Shown: positions 34,612 to 43,934 of the stretch, piece after piece
Position numbering within the stretch: the stretch's first letter is position 1
How the letters are laid out: each line of letters starts with the position of its first letter
DNA from: Pseudoduganella violaceinigra DSM 15887
Lineage (GTDB): Bacteria; Pseudomonadota; Gammaproteobacteria; Burkholderiales; Burkholderiaceae_D
Direction: 5' to 3'
NCBI RefSeq assembly: GCF_000425385.1
Contig: NZ_KE384357.1
Span: 208,579-272,578, forward strand
DNA: 64,000 nt
Position numbers and translations under genes: made by a program
The notes under the pieces: model-generated
The model's input: only the letters and a program-made list of their open reading frames with translations
The model's database searches: none
What the model was told of the DNA's origin: nothing

Positions 34612-36864
34612 CGGCAAGCTGCGCAGGCGCTGGCCGGTCAATGCAAACACCGCATTGGCCACGGCCGGAGCGATCGCCGGGGTGGCCGGTTCCCCGACGC
34701 CTTCCGGCGGCTCGGCACTCAGCATGATCACCGTTTCCACCTGCGGTACCTCATTCATGCGCAGCACCGGATAGTCGGCGAAATTGCTTTGCACGACCTT
34801 GCCATCCTTGATGCTGATCTCCCCGCCCAGGGCCGCCGACAGGCCGTACACCACGCCCGACTCCACCTGCTGCGCGATGATGTTCGGATTGACGGCAATG
34901 CCGCAGTCGATGGCGCATACGACGCGGTGCACGCGGATCTGCTTGTCCTGCAGCGACACTTCCGCCACTTGCGCAACGATGGTGCCGAACGACTGGTGCA
35001 GCGCCACCCCGTGCGCACGCCCTGCCGGCGCCTTGCCGGCCTTGGCGACGGCGGCGTTCAACACCGCCAGGTGGCGCGGATGGTTCAATAGCATGGTGCG
35101 GCGGAACTCCACTGGATCCTTGCCCGCGGCATTGGCCATCTCGTCGACGAAGCTCTCCTTGAAGAAGGCGTTCTGCGAGTGCCCCACCGAGCGCCAGTTC
35201 CCCAGCGGGATGGCGCTGTCCACCACCACGTGGTTGATCTGCTGGTTGGGAATCTCGTACTGCATGTCGTACACGCCTTCGGCGGTGGAGCGGTCCGGCC
35301 CGGCGCCGGGCATGCGCAGGTTGCGCCTGGTGAACTGGTGCGTCAGCGCGCCCCCTGCCGTCTTGGCATCCCAGGAGACGACATTCCCGGCCGCATCCAG
35401 GCCGGCCGTCATGCGCGCCATCGCCGCCGGACGATACACATCATGCGTGGTATCGTCCTCGCGGGTCCAGATCACCTGCACCGGCAAGCCCTTCGCTTCG
35501 CGGGCGATCGCCACCGCCTGCGCCACCATGTCCGCCTCCAGGCGGCGGCCGAAACCGCCGCCCAGCAGGCATTCGTGCAGAACCACATCCGATTCGCCCA
35601 CCCCGGCCACCCGTGCCGCGGCGTTGCGCGCGAAGGTCGGCGCCTGCGTGCCGACCCAGACCGTCACCTTGCCGTCCTTGACCTGGGCCGTGCAATTGAT
35701 CGGCTCCATGCAGGCATGCGCCAGGTAGGGCACCCGGTACACCGACTTGATGGTGCGCAGCGCGCCGGCCGCCAGGGCCATGTCGCCGCGCCGGTGATAA
35801 TTGTCGCCGCCGGTGGACTCCAGGGCGCTGGACAGCGACTGGTAGATCGCCTCGCTCGACAGCTTGGCGTTGGCGCCCTCGTCCCAGCGGACCGGCAGCG
35901 CGGCGGCGGCCTGCTTGGCTTGCCAGTAGCTGCGCGCGACCACGGCAACGCCGGCCCCTGCGCCGTAATTCTCTTCAATGACATTGGAAAAATCGACCAC
36001 CGCCAGCACGCCCGGCATCGTCGCCACCTGCGCCGGCATGATGCCGGCGATTTTGCCGCCCACCACGGGCGACATGCGCACCGCCGCATACACCATGCCC
36101 TCCGGGCGCGCGTCGATGCCGTACATGGCCGCCCCTTCGGACTTGATGCGCGAATCGCGGCGCGGCACTGCGGTGCCGATCAGGCGGAAACTGTGCGGAT
36201 CCTTCAGCGTCACCTTGCCGGGTTGGCCAAGCGCCGCGCGCGCCGCGATGGCGCCGTAGCCGACCGATTGCTTGCTGATGTCGTGATACAGCACGCCGTT
36301 TTCGGCGCGCACCTGCTCCGGCGCCACCTTCCACTCCTGCGCCGCCTGCGCCACCAGCATGGCGCGCGCCGTGGCGCCGGCTTCGCGCATGGCCGACCAG
36401 GCATCCTTGACGCTGGACGAGCCGCCGGTAATCACAATACCCATTTCACGCGCCACCTTGCCCAGCATCCAGCTGGCGAGGGCGCGCGAACGGCCCGTAT
36501 CGTCCGGGTGGAAGGGCAAGGTCTCGCGCATGACCGCCAGATTGGCGTAAATCTTGTCGGCCGGCGCCTGAATCAGCTTGATCGCATCCATGCCGACATC
36601 CAGCTCCTCCGCCACCAGCATGGACAGCGCGGTATGCACGCCCTGCCCCATTTCCGCACGCGGCATGGCCAGCTGCACGGAGCCGTCGGGGGCGATGGCA
36701 ATCCAGCCGTTCAAGGCCACCGCAGCGCCCTCGAGCGGCAGCGGCGCTTTGCCGCGCACGCGCTGGCGCGGCGGCATCACGCCCCAGCCGACCACCATGG
36801 CGCCGGCAACGGCAAGGCCGCTCAGCAGGAAACGGCGGCGGGAAAACTTGTTCGGTTTGAGCAT
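34597..36864 (-). CDS. Xanthine dehydrogenase-family molybdopterin-binding subunit (IorB-like), orphan
   Basis: The 755-residue protein resembles the large subunit of isoquinoline 1-oxidoreductase-type molybdenum hydroxylases. A Tat signal opens it (SRRRFLLSG), so it is likely exported folded with its cofactor. Blocks include GWIAIAPDGSVQLAMPRAEMGQG, EALRGRVTLKDPHSFRLIG-like linker sequence, VWVGTQAPTFARNAAARVAG, LLGGGFGRRLE and the C-terminal VVCAIDCGIAVNPNIIAQQVESG. The [2Fe-2S] small subunit usually encoded next to it is absent here. AGGAG precedes the ATG. It begins 10 nt after the GGDEF/EAL gene and may be co-transcribed with it. Confidence 0.87.
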   Translation of the reverse strand: MLKPNKFSRRRFLLSGLAVAGAMVVGWGVMPPRQRVRGKAPLPLEGAAVALNGWIAIAPDGSVQLAMPRAEMGQGVHTALSMLVAEELDVGMDAIKLIQAPADKIYANLAVMRETLPFHPDDTGRSRALASWMLGKVAREMGIVITGGSSSVKDAWSAMREAGATARAMLVAQAAQEWKVAPEQVRAENGVLYHDISKQSVGYGAIAARAALGQPGKVTLKDPHSFRLIGTAVPRRDSRIKSEGAAMYGIDARPEGMVYAAVRMSPVVGGKIAGIMPAQVATMPGVLAVVDFSNVIEENYGAGAGVAVVARSYWQAKQAAAALPVRWDEGANAKLSSEAIYQSLSSALESTGGDNYHRRGDMALAAGALRTIKSVYRVPYLAHACMEPINCTAQVKDGKVTVWVGTQAPTFARNAAARVAGVGESDVVLHECLLGGGFGRRLEADMVAQAVAIAREAKGLPVQVIWTREDDTTHDVYRPAAMARMTAGLDAAGNVVSWDAKTAGGALTHQFTRRNLRMPGAGPDRSTAEGVYDMQYEIPNQQINHVVVDSAIPLGNWRSVGHSQNAFFKESFVDEMANAAGKDPVEFRRTMLLNHPRHLAVLNAAVAKAGKAPAGRAHGVALHQSFGTIVAQVAEVSLQDKQIRVHRVVCAIDCGIAVNPNIIAQQVESGVVYGLSAALGGEISIKDGKVVQSNFADYPVLRMNEVPQVETVIMLSAEPPEGVGEPATPAIAPAVANAVFALTGQRLRSLPLRLA

Positions 36865-36874
36865 GGCACTCCTG

Positions 36875-39800
36875 TTATGGCAGCCAGCGCTGCAGCAAAT
36901 CCTCCGGCATCACCGGACGGCTGTAATAGAAACCCTGGGCCTGGTTGCAGCCGTGGCGCAGCAGGAAGGCCGCCTGCTCCTCCGTCTCCACGCCCTCGGC
37001 GATGACGGACAGGTTCATGCTGCGGCCCAGCTGGATGATGGCGATGGCGATCGCTTCATCATTGGCATCGGTGGAAATATCCTTGATGAAGGAACGGTCG
37101 ATCTTCAGCGTCTGCACCGGCATCTGCTTCAGGTAGGCCAGCGAGGAATAGCCGGTGCCGAAATCGTCGATGGCCAGCGACACGCCGACCGCGTGCAAAT
37201 CGTTGATGAAGGCCAGCGCATCGCCGGTGTTCATGATCAAGGACTCGGTCACCTCCAGCTGCAGGCGATGCGGCTCCAGGCCGGTTTCGCGCAGGATGTC
37301 GGCCACCTTGGTCACCATGCTGCCGCGCTCGAACTGGCGTGCCGACAGGTTGACCGCCATCTTCGGCACGTTTAGGCCGGCCTCCTGCCAGCGCACCATC
37401 TGGCGGCAGGCCTCATACAATACCCACTGCCCGAGCTGGTCGATGAAACCGGTGTCCTCGGCCAGCGGGATGAAGCGGTTGGGCGGCACCAATCCCAGCT
37501 CCGGATGGTTCCAGCGCACCAGCGCTTCCACGCCCAGCAGCTTGCCGGTATCGATCTCGACCTGCGGCTGGAAGTTGAGGAACACTTCCTCCTTTTCGAT
37601 CGAGCGGCGCAGATAGGTTTCCAGGCGCAGGCGCTCGACGCCCTCGCCCGTCATGGACGGCGAATAGAAGCGGTAACCGTTGCGGCCGCGCGCCTTGGCC
37701 TGGTACATGGCCACGTCGGCATTCCTGATCAGCATATTCAGGTCGCTGGCATCGGTCGGGAACACCGAGATGCCGACCGAGCAGGTCACGAACAACTCGT
37801 GGCCCGCCACCATGAACGGGTTCTCGAACATGGTCACCAGTTTTTCCGCCACCTGGCCGGCGCCGTACTGGCCCTCCACATCCTCCAGCAGCACGATAAA
37901 CTCGTCGCCGCCCAGGCGCGCCAGGGTATCGCCCTCGCGCAGCTTGTCCGACAGCGCGTGCGCCACCTGCTTCAGGAGCTCGTCGCCGATGTGGTGGCCC
38001 AGGGTGTCGTTGACGTTCTTGAAGCGGTCCAGGTCGATGAACAGCAGCGCCAGCTGCTCGTTGGCGCGTGTGGCGCGCTGGATGGCATGGTGCAGGCGGT
38101 CGTGGAACAGCAAGCGGTTCGGCAACTGCGTCAGCGCATCGTGGTGGGCCAGATGGTCCAGCTTCTCCTGCGATTCCTTGACCTGGGTGATATCGCTGAA
38201 AACGCCGACATAGTGGGTGGTAACGCCACGCGTATCGCGCACCGCCGTCAGGGTCACCCACTCCAGGTACAACTCACCGCTCTTGCGCATGCTCCAGATC
38301 TCGCCGCGCCAATATCCATGCTCCACCAGCTCCTTCCACAAGCCGGTGTGGAAGGCTTCGTCATGCCGGCCGGAGCGGGTCAGGCTGCGGTCGTGCCCCA
38401 ATGCTTCGGATTCCGTGTAGCCGGTGATCTGGGTGAACGCCGGATTCACCGCCACGATGGTGCCCTTGTCGTCGATCACCATCACGCCGTCGGCAATGTG
38501 TTCCAGCACGGTGGCCGAGAGGCGCAGCTTCTCCTCCGCCTCCTTGCGCGCGCTGATGTCCGCGTACACCCAGATCGAGCCTTCGTTCGGGCGGTTCTGG
38601 TCGATCGCGCAGCCGGACACCATGCACCAGAACAGCGAACCGTCCTTGCGGCGGTAATTGCGCTCTTCGCTGAAATACTCGCCGCTGCCCAGCGTCGAAT
38701 ACTGGCGCGCACCGGCCGATTCGAAATCGAAGGTGGTCGGGAACACGATGGCGGTCGACGCGCCCAGCATCTGGCCCGGCTCGTAGCCGAACAGCTCCTC
38801 GCAGCGCCGGTTGACCGACACGATCGTGCGATGGCGCACGAACATCACGCCGAACATCACATTGTCCAGGATCGCGCTCTGCTCGGCCAGCAAGGCCTCG
38901 ATGCGCATTTCATTGTGCTTGCGCTGGCTGATATCGGAAATGATACCGTCCACCCATGACGAACCGCCCGCCTCCGCCGCCTGCGGCTGGCCGTTCTCCG
39001 CCACCCAGCGCTCGGTGCCGGTGGAATCGATGATGCGGTATTCGATTTCGTAAGGCTTGCCGTCGTTGATCGCCTGCACCACCACGCGGCGCTGGCGCTT
39101 ACGGTCTTCCGGACAAATCAGGTTGGCCCAGGCATGGGTGGTGCTGCGCATGAACTGCGCCGCGGGATAACCGGAAATCTCCTCGATCGCATCGGACACA
39201 AAATCGATCGGCCCGTCCGGGCGGAAGCGGAACACCGCGCCCGGCACCTGGGTCACGATGGTGCGGAAACGCTCCTCGCGCTGGGCGATATCCTCGAACA
39301 AGTGCTTGATCGCCACGCGCATCTGGTCCAGCTGGCCGGCCAGGCGCCCCAGCTCATCGCTGCCGCGCAGCTCCATGCGGGTTTCGAAATCGCCGTGCGA
39401 CAGGCGGTCGGAAAAGCGCATCAGCTTGCGCAAGGGCTTCAGCAGGCGCTGGTTCAGGAACAGCACGATCAGCAGCAGCGACACGGTCAGCTGGGCGGCC
39501 AACACGAAGACATAGGACAGCTGCTTCTCGCGCAGTTCCTGCTGGCTGCGGGCATCGTCCATTTCGACCATGATGCGGCCGATCTTCTCGCCGCGCACGG
39601 TGATCTCGCGTTCCGCGCGCACCACATTGCCGATGGCGCGCTTGGGCGCTTCCACGTGCATGAACTGGGTATCGGCCTGGCCGGTCACCTGCACCTGCAG
39701 CACAGAACGGTCGCGCATCACGGATTCGACCAGCGAGTGGGCCGATTCCGCGTTCATATTCCACAGGGATTCCTGCATGCCGAGTGCAAGGATGTCGGCG

Positions 39801-39991
39801 TTGCGTTGCAATGCTTCATTCAGCGCAGTCTGTGCCGATTTCTGCTCGTGCACCCCGATCAGCAGATAGGAGCCGATAATGGCCGGAATGACCAGGCCGC
39901 CGAATACCACCAGCAACAAGGCGCCATAAATGGACAAGCCATACAATGCGCTCAGGCGGGACCTTAGTTTGTTATAAAAATTCCGGGCCAT
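36875..39991 (-). CDS. Membrane PAS/HAMP/GGDEF/EAL cyclic-di-GMP signalling protein
   Basis: This 1038-residue sensor makes and/or degrades cyclic di-GMP. Order of parts: transmembrane helix, periplasmic sensing region, second transmembrane helix, HAMP (about residues 175-235), then three or more PAS/PAC units (IVTQVPGAVFRF, AILDNVMFGVMFV and LEHIADGVMVIDDKG). The GGDEF domain follows, with intact GGDEF and an RxxD inhibitory site (REGD) five residues before it. The EAL domain has GVEALVRW, NLSARQFERG and DDFGTGYSSLAYL. Both catalytic motifs look intact. I start it at ATG 39991; an in-frame TTG at 40027 is an alternative. Confidence 0.93.
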   Translation of the reverse strand: MARNFYNKLRSRLSALYGLSIYGALLLVVFGGLVIPAIIGSYLLIGVHEQKSAQTALNEALQRNADILALGMQESLWNMNAESAHSLVESVMRDRSVLQVQVTGQADTQFMHVEAPKRAIGNVVRAEREITVRGEKIGRIMVEMDDARSQQELREKQLSYVFVLAAQLTVSLLLIVLFLNQRLLKPLRKLMRFSDRLSHGDFETRMELRGSDELGRLAGQLDQMRVAIKHLFEDIAQREERFRTIVTQVPGAVFRFRPDGPIDFVSDAIEEISGYPAAQFMRSTTHAWANLICPEDRKRQRRVVVQAINDGKPYEIEYRIIDSTGTERWVAENGQPQAAEAGGSSWVDGIISDISQRKHNEMRIEALLAEQSAILDNVMFGVMFVRHRTIVSVNRRCEELFGYEPGQMLGASTAIVFPTTFDFESAGARQYSTLGSGEYFSEERNYRRKDGSLFWCMVSGCAIDQNRPNEGSIWVYADISARKEAEEKLRLSATVLEHIADGVMVIDDKGTIVAVNPAFTQITGYTESEALGHDRSLTRSGRHDEAFHTGLWKELVEHGYWRGEIWSMRKSGELYLEWVTLTAVRDTRGVTTHYVGVFSDITQVKESQEKLDHLAHHDALTQLPNRLLFHDRLHHAIQRATRANEQLALLFIDLDRFKNVNDTLGHHIGDELLKQVAHALSDKLREGDTLARLGGDEFIVLLEDVEGQYGAGQVAEKLVTMFENPFMVAGHELFVTCSVGISVFPTDASDLNMLIRNADVAMYQAKARGRNGYRFYSPSMTGEGVERLRLETYLRRSIEKEEVFLNFQPQVEIDTGKLLGVEALVRWNHPELGLVPPNRFIPLAEDTGFIDQLGQWVLYEACRQMVRWQEAGLNVPKMAVNLSARQFERGSMVTKVADILRETGLEPHRLQLEVTESLIMNTGDALAFINDLHAVGVSLAIDDFGTGYSSLAYLKQMPVQTLKIDRSFIKDISTDANDEAIAIAIIQLGRSMNLSVIAEGVETEEQAAFLLRHGCNQAQGFYYSRPVMPEDLLQRWLP

Positions 39992-40079
39992 TAAGCGGGT
40001 GTGCTGGAAAAGATTATCCGACAGCAATTATGCACGTAACTTGGTATCATCGCCACTCTATAAACGGAGGAGTTCCCCT

Positions 40080-40595
40080 ATGTCGTTTTCCATGTATTCC
40101 GCATCGATTCCCGTGTTCCGCCAGATTTTGGGCAGCCTGCTGGCCATCCTCGACAAAACCGAAGCCTATGTCGAGGAAAAGAAGATTGATCCCAATGCCC
40201 TGCTGCAATTCCGCCTGTTCCCGGACATGCTGCCCTTTACCCGCCAGATCCAGATTGCCGCCGACTTCGCCAAGGGCGCGGGCGCACGCCTGGCCGGGGC
40301 CGATGTGCCGGCGTATGAAGACACTGAAAAGACCATTGGTGAACTAAAACTGCGCATCCAGCGCACGCTGGCCTTCCTGGATGCGCTGCCGCGCCAGGCA
40401 ATTGAGGATTCGGCGCAACGCTCGGTGACGACCGGCAGCGGGGAAAAGGCCAAGCAATGGGTGGGGCAAGAGTATTTGATGCACTATGCGTTGCCGCATT
40501 TCACTTTCCATGCGACCACCGCGTACAACATCCTGCGCCATAACGGGCTGGAGATTGGGAAGAAGGACTTTATTGGGGCGTGGAAGGCTGAGTAA
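40080..40595 (+). CDS. DUF1993 domain-containing protein
   Basis: The 171-residue cytoplasmic helical protein matches DUF1993, a DinB-like fold family. It starts SFSMYSASIPVFRQILGSLLAILDKTEAY, with RLFPDMLPFTRQIQIAADFAKGA in the middle and YLMHYALPHFTFHATTAYNILRHNG near the end. His residues in the last block may bind metal, but function is unknown. GGAGG lies 10 nt before the ATG and fixes the start. Its TAA stop forms part of the border of the repeat at 40593-40740. Confidence 0.85.
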   Translation: MSFSMYSASIPVFRQILGSLLAILDKTEAYVEEKKIDPNALLQFRLFPDMLPFTRQIQIAADFAKGAGARLAGADVPAYEDTEKTIGELKLRIQRTLAFLDALPRQAIEDSAQRSVTTGSGEKAKQWVGQEYLMHYALPHFTFHATTAYNILRHNGLEIGKKDFIGAWKAE

Positions 40596-40740
40596 ACCGG
40601 TAAACCTGGGTCTGCCCCAAGGGTCAGACCCCGTTTCATCAGCGGCCAAAGGTTCCGGTTGTGTAACCTCAAACCAGGCAGTAGGCCCGGAGACCGTTGG
40701 GGGGCAGACCCTTGGGTCCGACCCCGATTTACCGGTTTCA
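40593..40740. repeat. Paired inverted intergenic repeat, copy 3
   Basis: Borders are TAAACCGGTAAACC (40593-40606) and ATTTACCGGTTTCA (40727-40740). The TAA is the stop of the DUF1993 gene, and TCA is the stop of the convergent DUF1289 gene read on the minus strand. Inside are GGGTCTGCCCC...AGGGTCAGACCCC (about 40607-40634) and the reversed GGGGGCAGACCC...GGGTCCGACCCC (about 40700-40726). They are two palindromic units in opposite orientation around a unique 65-bp spacer, like a BIME. The right unit's internal stem is imperfect. Confidence 0.8.
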
Positions 40741-40935
40741 GGTATTCCGCCGCGGATACCCTTGCGCCAGAATCCGCTCCCACACCTTCTCCTTTTCCTC
40801 CGCGCTCATGGCCACCCAGTGCGCGACCTCGATATACGTCCTGCCGCAACCCCGGCAAATCTCATCAAAGGTAGTGGAGCAAACCGCCACGCAAGGCGTA
40901 TCCGGCCGCTCGGGGACTTTATTTTCCGCCATCAC
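40738..40935 (-). CDS. DUF1289 small zinc-ribbon-like protein
   Basis: The 65-residue protein carries the DUF1289 motif, with Cys residues at CVAVCSTTFDEICRGCGRTYIEVAHW and a C-terminal AEEKEKVWERI helix. The CxxxC...CxxC spacing suggests metal or iron-sulfur binding. Its ATG overlaps the end of the DUF1415 gene by 4 bp, so the two are coupled. Function is unknown; members occur widely in proteobacteria as short stand-alone proteins. Its TGA is embedded in the repeat at 40593-40740. Confidence 0.85.
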   Translation of the reverse strand: MMAENKVPERPDTPCVAVCSTTFDEICRGCGRTYIEVAHWVAMSAEEKEKVWERILAQGYPRRNT

Positions 40936-41492
40936 TTCACCTGCAAGCCCAGCTTGTCCCAGCCCTCATGGCCGAGTTTTTCCATGGTCTCGATATTCTT
41001 CTCAAAGATATCGGCCGCCTCCGGGAACGCCTCCACCGCACGGTCAATCGACGCCTCGCGCAGCAGATGCAGGGTCGGATAAGGCGAACGGTTGGTGTAG
41101 TTCGAGATATCGTTCTTATCGGTATCGGCAAACTGGTAATTGGGGTGGAAGCTGGCCACCTGCAGCTCGCCGTCCAGCTTGAGCTCCTCCAGGGCGGCAT
41201 CGGCCACATCGAGGAATTCGTTGTAATCCTCGAAATCCTGCAGCACCAGCGGATGGACCAGCAAGGTCGTATCCACGATTTCCGGGTCTTCCGCCGCCAG
41301 GAACTCCAGCTCCTTGATCAAGTCTTCCAGCAGCTCTTCCGGCGACGAAGCCTCCGACACCACGTAACGCACCTGCTTTTTCACGTGCACGGCCTTGGCA
41401 AAAGGGCACAGATTCAGGCCAATCACCGCCTTTTCCAGCCATTGCTCGGTCGCCGCGATCACGGCCTCATAATCCACTCGGGTCTTGCTCAT
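40932..41492 (-). CDS. DUF1415 family protein
   Basis: The 186-residue cytoplasmic protein matches DUF1415. Its hallmark NLCPFAKAVHVKKQVRYVVSEA is followed by TTLLVHPLVLQDFEDYNEFLD, VASFHPNYQFADT and NRSPYPTLHLLREASIDRA. The conserved Cys and His residues suggest a catalytic or metal site, but no reaction is known. It is the first gene of a two-gene unit with the DUF1289 protein. It is divergent from the lytic transglycosylase. Confidence 0.85.
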   Translation of the reverse strand: MSKTRVDYEAVIAATEQWLEKAVIGLNLCPFAKAVHVKKQVRYVVSEASSPEELLEDLIKELEFLAAEDPEIVDTTLLVHPLVLQDFEDYNEFLDVADAALEELKLDGELQVASFHPNYQFADTDKNDISNYTNRSPYPTLHLLREASIDRAVEAFPEAADIFEKNIETMEKLGHEGWDKLGLQVK

Positions 41493-41584
41493 TTATACAT
41501 CCAGAAAACGTTATCCAAGACGTCAATTATATAACCTCTTCGACATATTTATCCAAGAAAATCAGATACATAGCGAATTTTTGC

Positions 41585-41613
41585 TTGACGCGACAGGGTT
41601 TCGTCCCTACACT
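41585..41613 (+). promoter_or_regulatory. Sigma-70 promoter of the lytic transglycosylase gene
   Basis: TTGACG (41585-41590) and TACACT (41608-41613) have a 17-nt spacer, about 60 nt before the preferred ATG. Confidence 0.65.
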
Positions 41614-41675
41614 CCGGCCTTAGATAGTCCGTCCGATGTTTCTTGACGACAACAGCGAAACAGCAACGAAATACT

Positions 41676-42983
41676 ATGCAAGCACGAATCAAACAAACTG
41701 TCCTGATCGCCCTGGCGCTGTGCGCCGCGGTCCCGGCAACGCAGGCCCTGGCAGCAACTGAAGCCCCGAAATCCCTGGTGTTACAGCCCGCCGTTGAAGA
41801 ATACAAGGAAACCGACGTCTGGGGCCGCATCCGCTCCGGCTACGCCATTCCCGACGTCAATAACGACCTGGTGAACAAGCATGCCAAATGGTATGCCGAC
41901 CGCCAGGACTACATCGACCGCACCACCGCCCGCGCCTCGCTCTACCTCTACCACGTGGTGGAAGAGCTGGAAAAGCGCGGCATGCCGACCGAACTGGCCC
42001 TGCTGCCCTTCATCGAATCGGCCTTCAACCCGCAAGCCCTGTCCAACGCCAATGCCGCCGGCCTGTGGCAGTTCGTGCCGGGCACCGGCCGCGACTACGA
42101 CCTGAAGCAGAACGCCTTCAAGGATGACCGCCGCTCCGTGCTTGCGTCCACCGACGCCGCCCTGAGCTACCTGCAGCGCCTGTACACCATGTTCGGCGAC
42201 TGGCACCTGGCCCTGGCCGCCTACAACTGGGGCGAAGGCAATGTGCAGAAAGCCGTCCAGCGCAACCGCGCCGCCGGCAAGCCGACCGATTTCGAAAGCC
42301 TGTCCGAGCTGATGCCGGCCGAGACGCGCAACTACGTGCCGAAACTGCAGGCGGTGAAAAACATCGTCGCCAATCCGGCCCAGTACGCCCTGCACCTGCC
42401 GGTGATCGACAACACCCCCTACTTCACCGCGATCGACAAGACCCGCGACATCGACCTGGCGCTGGCCGCCAAGCTGGCCGAAATCTCGGTCGACGAATTC
42501 AAGGCCCTGAACCCGCAGTTCAAGAAGCCCGTCATTACCGGCAACGAGCAGACCAAGATCCTGCTGCCGACCGAAAATGCCGCCAAATTCGCCGCCAACC
42601 TGGCCTCCTGGACCCAAGCCCTGTCGAGCTGGACCACGCACAAGATTTCCAGCGCCCGCGAAAACATCGCCTCCCTGGCCCACCGCTTCGGCACCACCCC
42701 GGATGCACTGCGCCAGGCCAACAATATCCCGCAGAAATCGGTGCTCAAGGCTGGCTCGACCATCCTGGTGCCGAATATTTCCGCCTCGGCCGCGTCGGAC
42801 ATTTCAGCCGACGTGATCGAAAACGCCGTCATGGCCGTCGACAGCGAACGCGCCGGCCCGAAACGCAGCAACTACCGCCAGGCTTCCTCTGCACAGAGCG
42901 ATTCCAAGCCTGCGGTCAGCATGGTCAAGGCACGCGTCAAGCGTGACGAAGCCGGCAAATCCAAAACCCACCGTAGCAACTGA
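41676..42983 (+). CDS. mltD: Membrane-bound lytic murein transglycosylase D-like (MltD)
   Basis: It cleaves the MurNAc-GlcNAc bond of peptidoglycan to form 1,6-anhydro ends. I start it at ATG 41676, which begins a signal peptide (MQARIKQTVLIALALCAAVPATQALA) and gives 435 residues. An in-frame TTG at 41643 would put 11 polar residues before it. The SLT domain (about 90-220) has the catalytic Glu in LLPFIESAFNPQA, then AAGLWQFVPGTGRDY and LALAAYNWGEGNVQKA. One LysM-like repeat follows near 345-385 (IASLAHRFGTTPDALRQANNI). MltD proteins often carry two or more LysM repeats, so this one is short at the C terminus. Confidence 0.9.
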   Translation: MQARIKQTVLIALALCAAVPATQALAATEAPKSLVLQPAVEEYKETDVWGRIRSGYAIPDVNNDLVNKHAKWYADRQDYIDRTTARASLYLYHVVEELEKRGMPTELALLPFIESAFNPQALSNANAAGLWQFVPGTGRDYDLKQNAFKDDRRSVLASTDAALSYLQRLYTMFGDWHLALAAYNWGEGNVQKAVQRNRAAGKPTDFESLSELMPAETRNYVPKLQAVKNIVANPAQYALHLPVIDNTPYFTAIDKTRDIDLALAAKLAEISVDEFKALNPQFKKPVITGNEQTKILLPTENAAKFAANLASWTQALSSWTTHKISSARENIASLAHRFGTTPDALRQANNIPQKSVLKAGSTILVPNISASAASDISADVIENAVMAVDSERAGPKRSNYRQASSAQSDSKPAVSMVKARVKRDEAGKSKTHRSN

Positions 42984-43015
42984 ACGCCGTAAACGCACGC
43001 CAGCCCTTGCCAAAC

Positions 43016-43045
43016 TTGCAGGGGTGGCGTCGCCACGTTTACAAT
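43016..43045 (+). promoter_or_regulatory. Putative promoter of fabI
   Basis: TTGCAG (43016-43021) and TACAAT (43040-43045) have an 18-nt spacer, about 35 nt before the fabI ATG. Confidence 0.55.
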
Positions 43046-43079
43046 CCCGTTCTTGCGGTATAACCCCATTGGAGTAGAT

Positions 43080-43871
43080 ATGGCTTTCTTGCAAGGCAAA
43101 AAAATCCTGATTACTGGCGTCCTGTCGAACCGTTCCATCGCTTACGGCATCGCTAAAGCTGCCCACCGCGAAGGCGCCGAACTGGCTTTCACCTACGTTG
43201 GCGAGCGCTTCAAAGACCGCATCACTGAATTCGCAGCGGAATTCGACAGCAAGCTGGTGTTCGACTGTGACGTTTCCAGCGACGAGCAAATCGCCAACCT
43301 GTTCACCGACCTGGCCAAATCCTGGGATCGCCTGGACGGTTTCGTGCACGCCATCGGCTTCGCCCCGCGCGAAGCGATTGCCGGCGAATTCCTGGACGGC
43401 CTGAGCCGCGAGAACTTCCGCGTAGCCCACGATATTTCGGCTTACAGCTTCCCGGCGATGGTGAAAGCCGCCCTGCCGCTGCTGAAGCCAGGCGCATCCG
43501 TGCTGACCCTGTCCTACCTGGGCGCGGTGCGCGCGATCCCTTACTACAACACCATGGGCCTGGCCAAGGCATCGCTGGAAGCATCGGTGCGCTACCTGGC
43601 GGAGAACCTGGGCAAGCATGGCATCCGTTCCAACGGCATTTCCGCCGGCCCGATCAAGACCCTGGCGGCCTCCGGCATCAAGGACTTCAGCAAACTGCTG
43701 GGCTTCGCTTCGGGCCACGCCCCGCTGCGCCGCAATGTGACGATTGAAGAAGTCGGCAATGCCGCGGCGTTCCTGCTGTCCGACCTGTCCTCGGGCATCA
43801 CCGGCGACATCATGTACGTCGACGGCGGCTTCTCGCACGTGATGGGCCTGAACTCGAGCGACTACGAATAA
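43080..43871 (+). CDS. fabI: Enoyl-[acyl-carrier-protein] reductase FabI
   Basis: This NADH-dependent reductase performs the last step of each fatty-acid elongation cycle. I start it at ATG 43080 with GGAG 8 nt upstream, giving 263 residues. It has the FabI-type Rossmann start [20 protein letters not shown], the catalytic Tyr...Lys pair in [16 protein letters not shown], and [21 protein letters not shown] (substrate loop). It is the target class of triclosan; no unusual residue is obvious. A terminator follows at 43892-43916. Confidence 0.97.
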   Translation: MAFLQGKKILITGVLSNRSIAYGIAKAAHREGAELAFTYVGERFKDRITEFAAEFDSKLVFDCDVSSDEQIANLFTDLAKSWDRLDGFVHAIGFAPREAIAGEFLDGLSRENFRVAHDISAYSFPAMVKAALPLLKPGASVLTLSYLGAVRAIPYYNTMGLAKASLEASVRYLAENLGKHGIRSNGISAGPIKTLAASGIKDFSKLLGFASGHAPLRRNVTIEEVGNAAAFLLSDLSSGITGDIMYVDGGFSHVMGLNSSDYE

Positions 43872-43891
43872 CGTTCGACTTCCGCCTCAGC

Positions 43892-43916
43892 AAAGCCGCC
43901 TCCGGGCGGCTTTTTA
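43892..43916 (+). terminator. Intrinsic terminator after fabI
   Basis: AAGCCGCC and GGGCGGCTT arms surround a short TCC loop, followed by TTTTTATTT. It ends the fabI transcript. Confidence 0.85.
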
Positions 43917-43934
43917 TTTGCCATTTCCGGCAAA

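Noticed and set aside
35179-37005. 608-residue open frame on the plus strand opposite the molybdopterin oxidase gene
   Set aside because: The reverse strand encodes a clear family member with a Tat signal; the antisense sequence is composition-driven.
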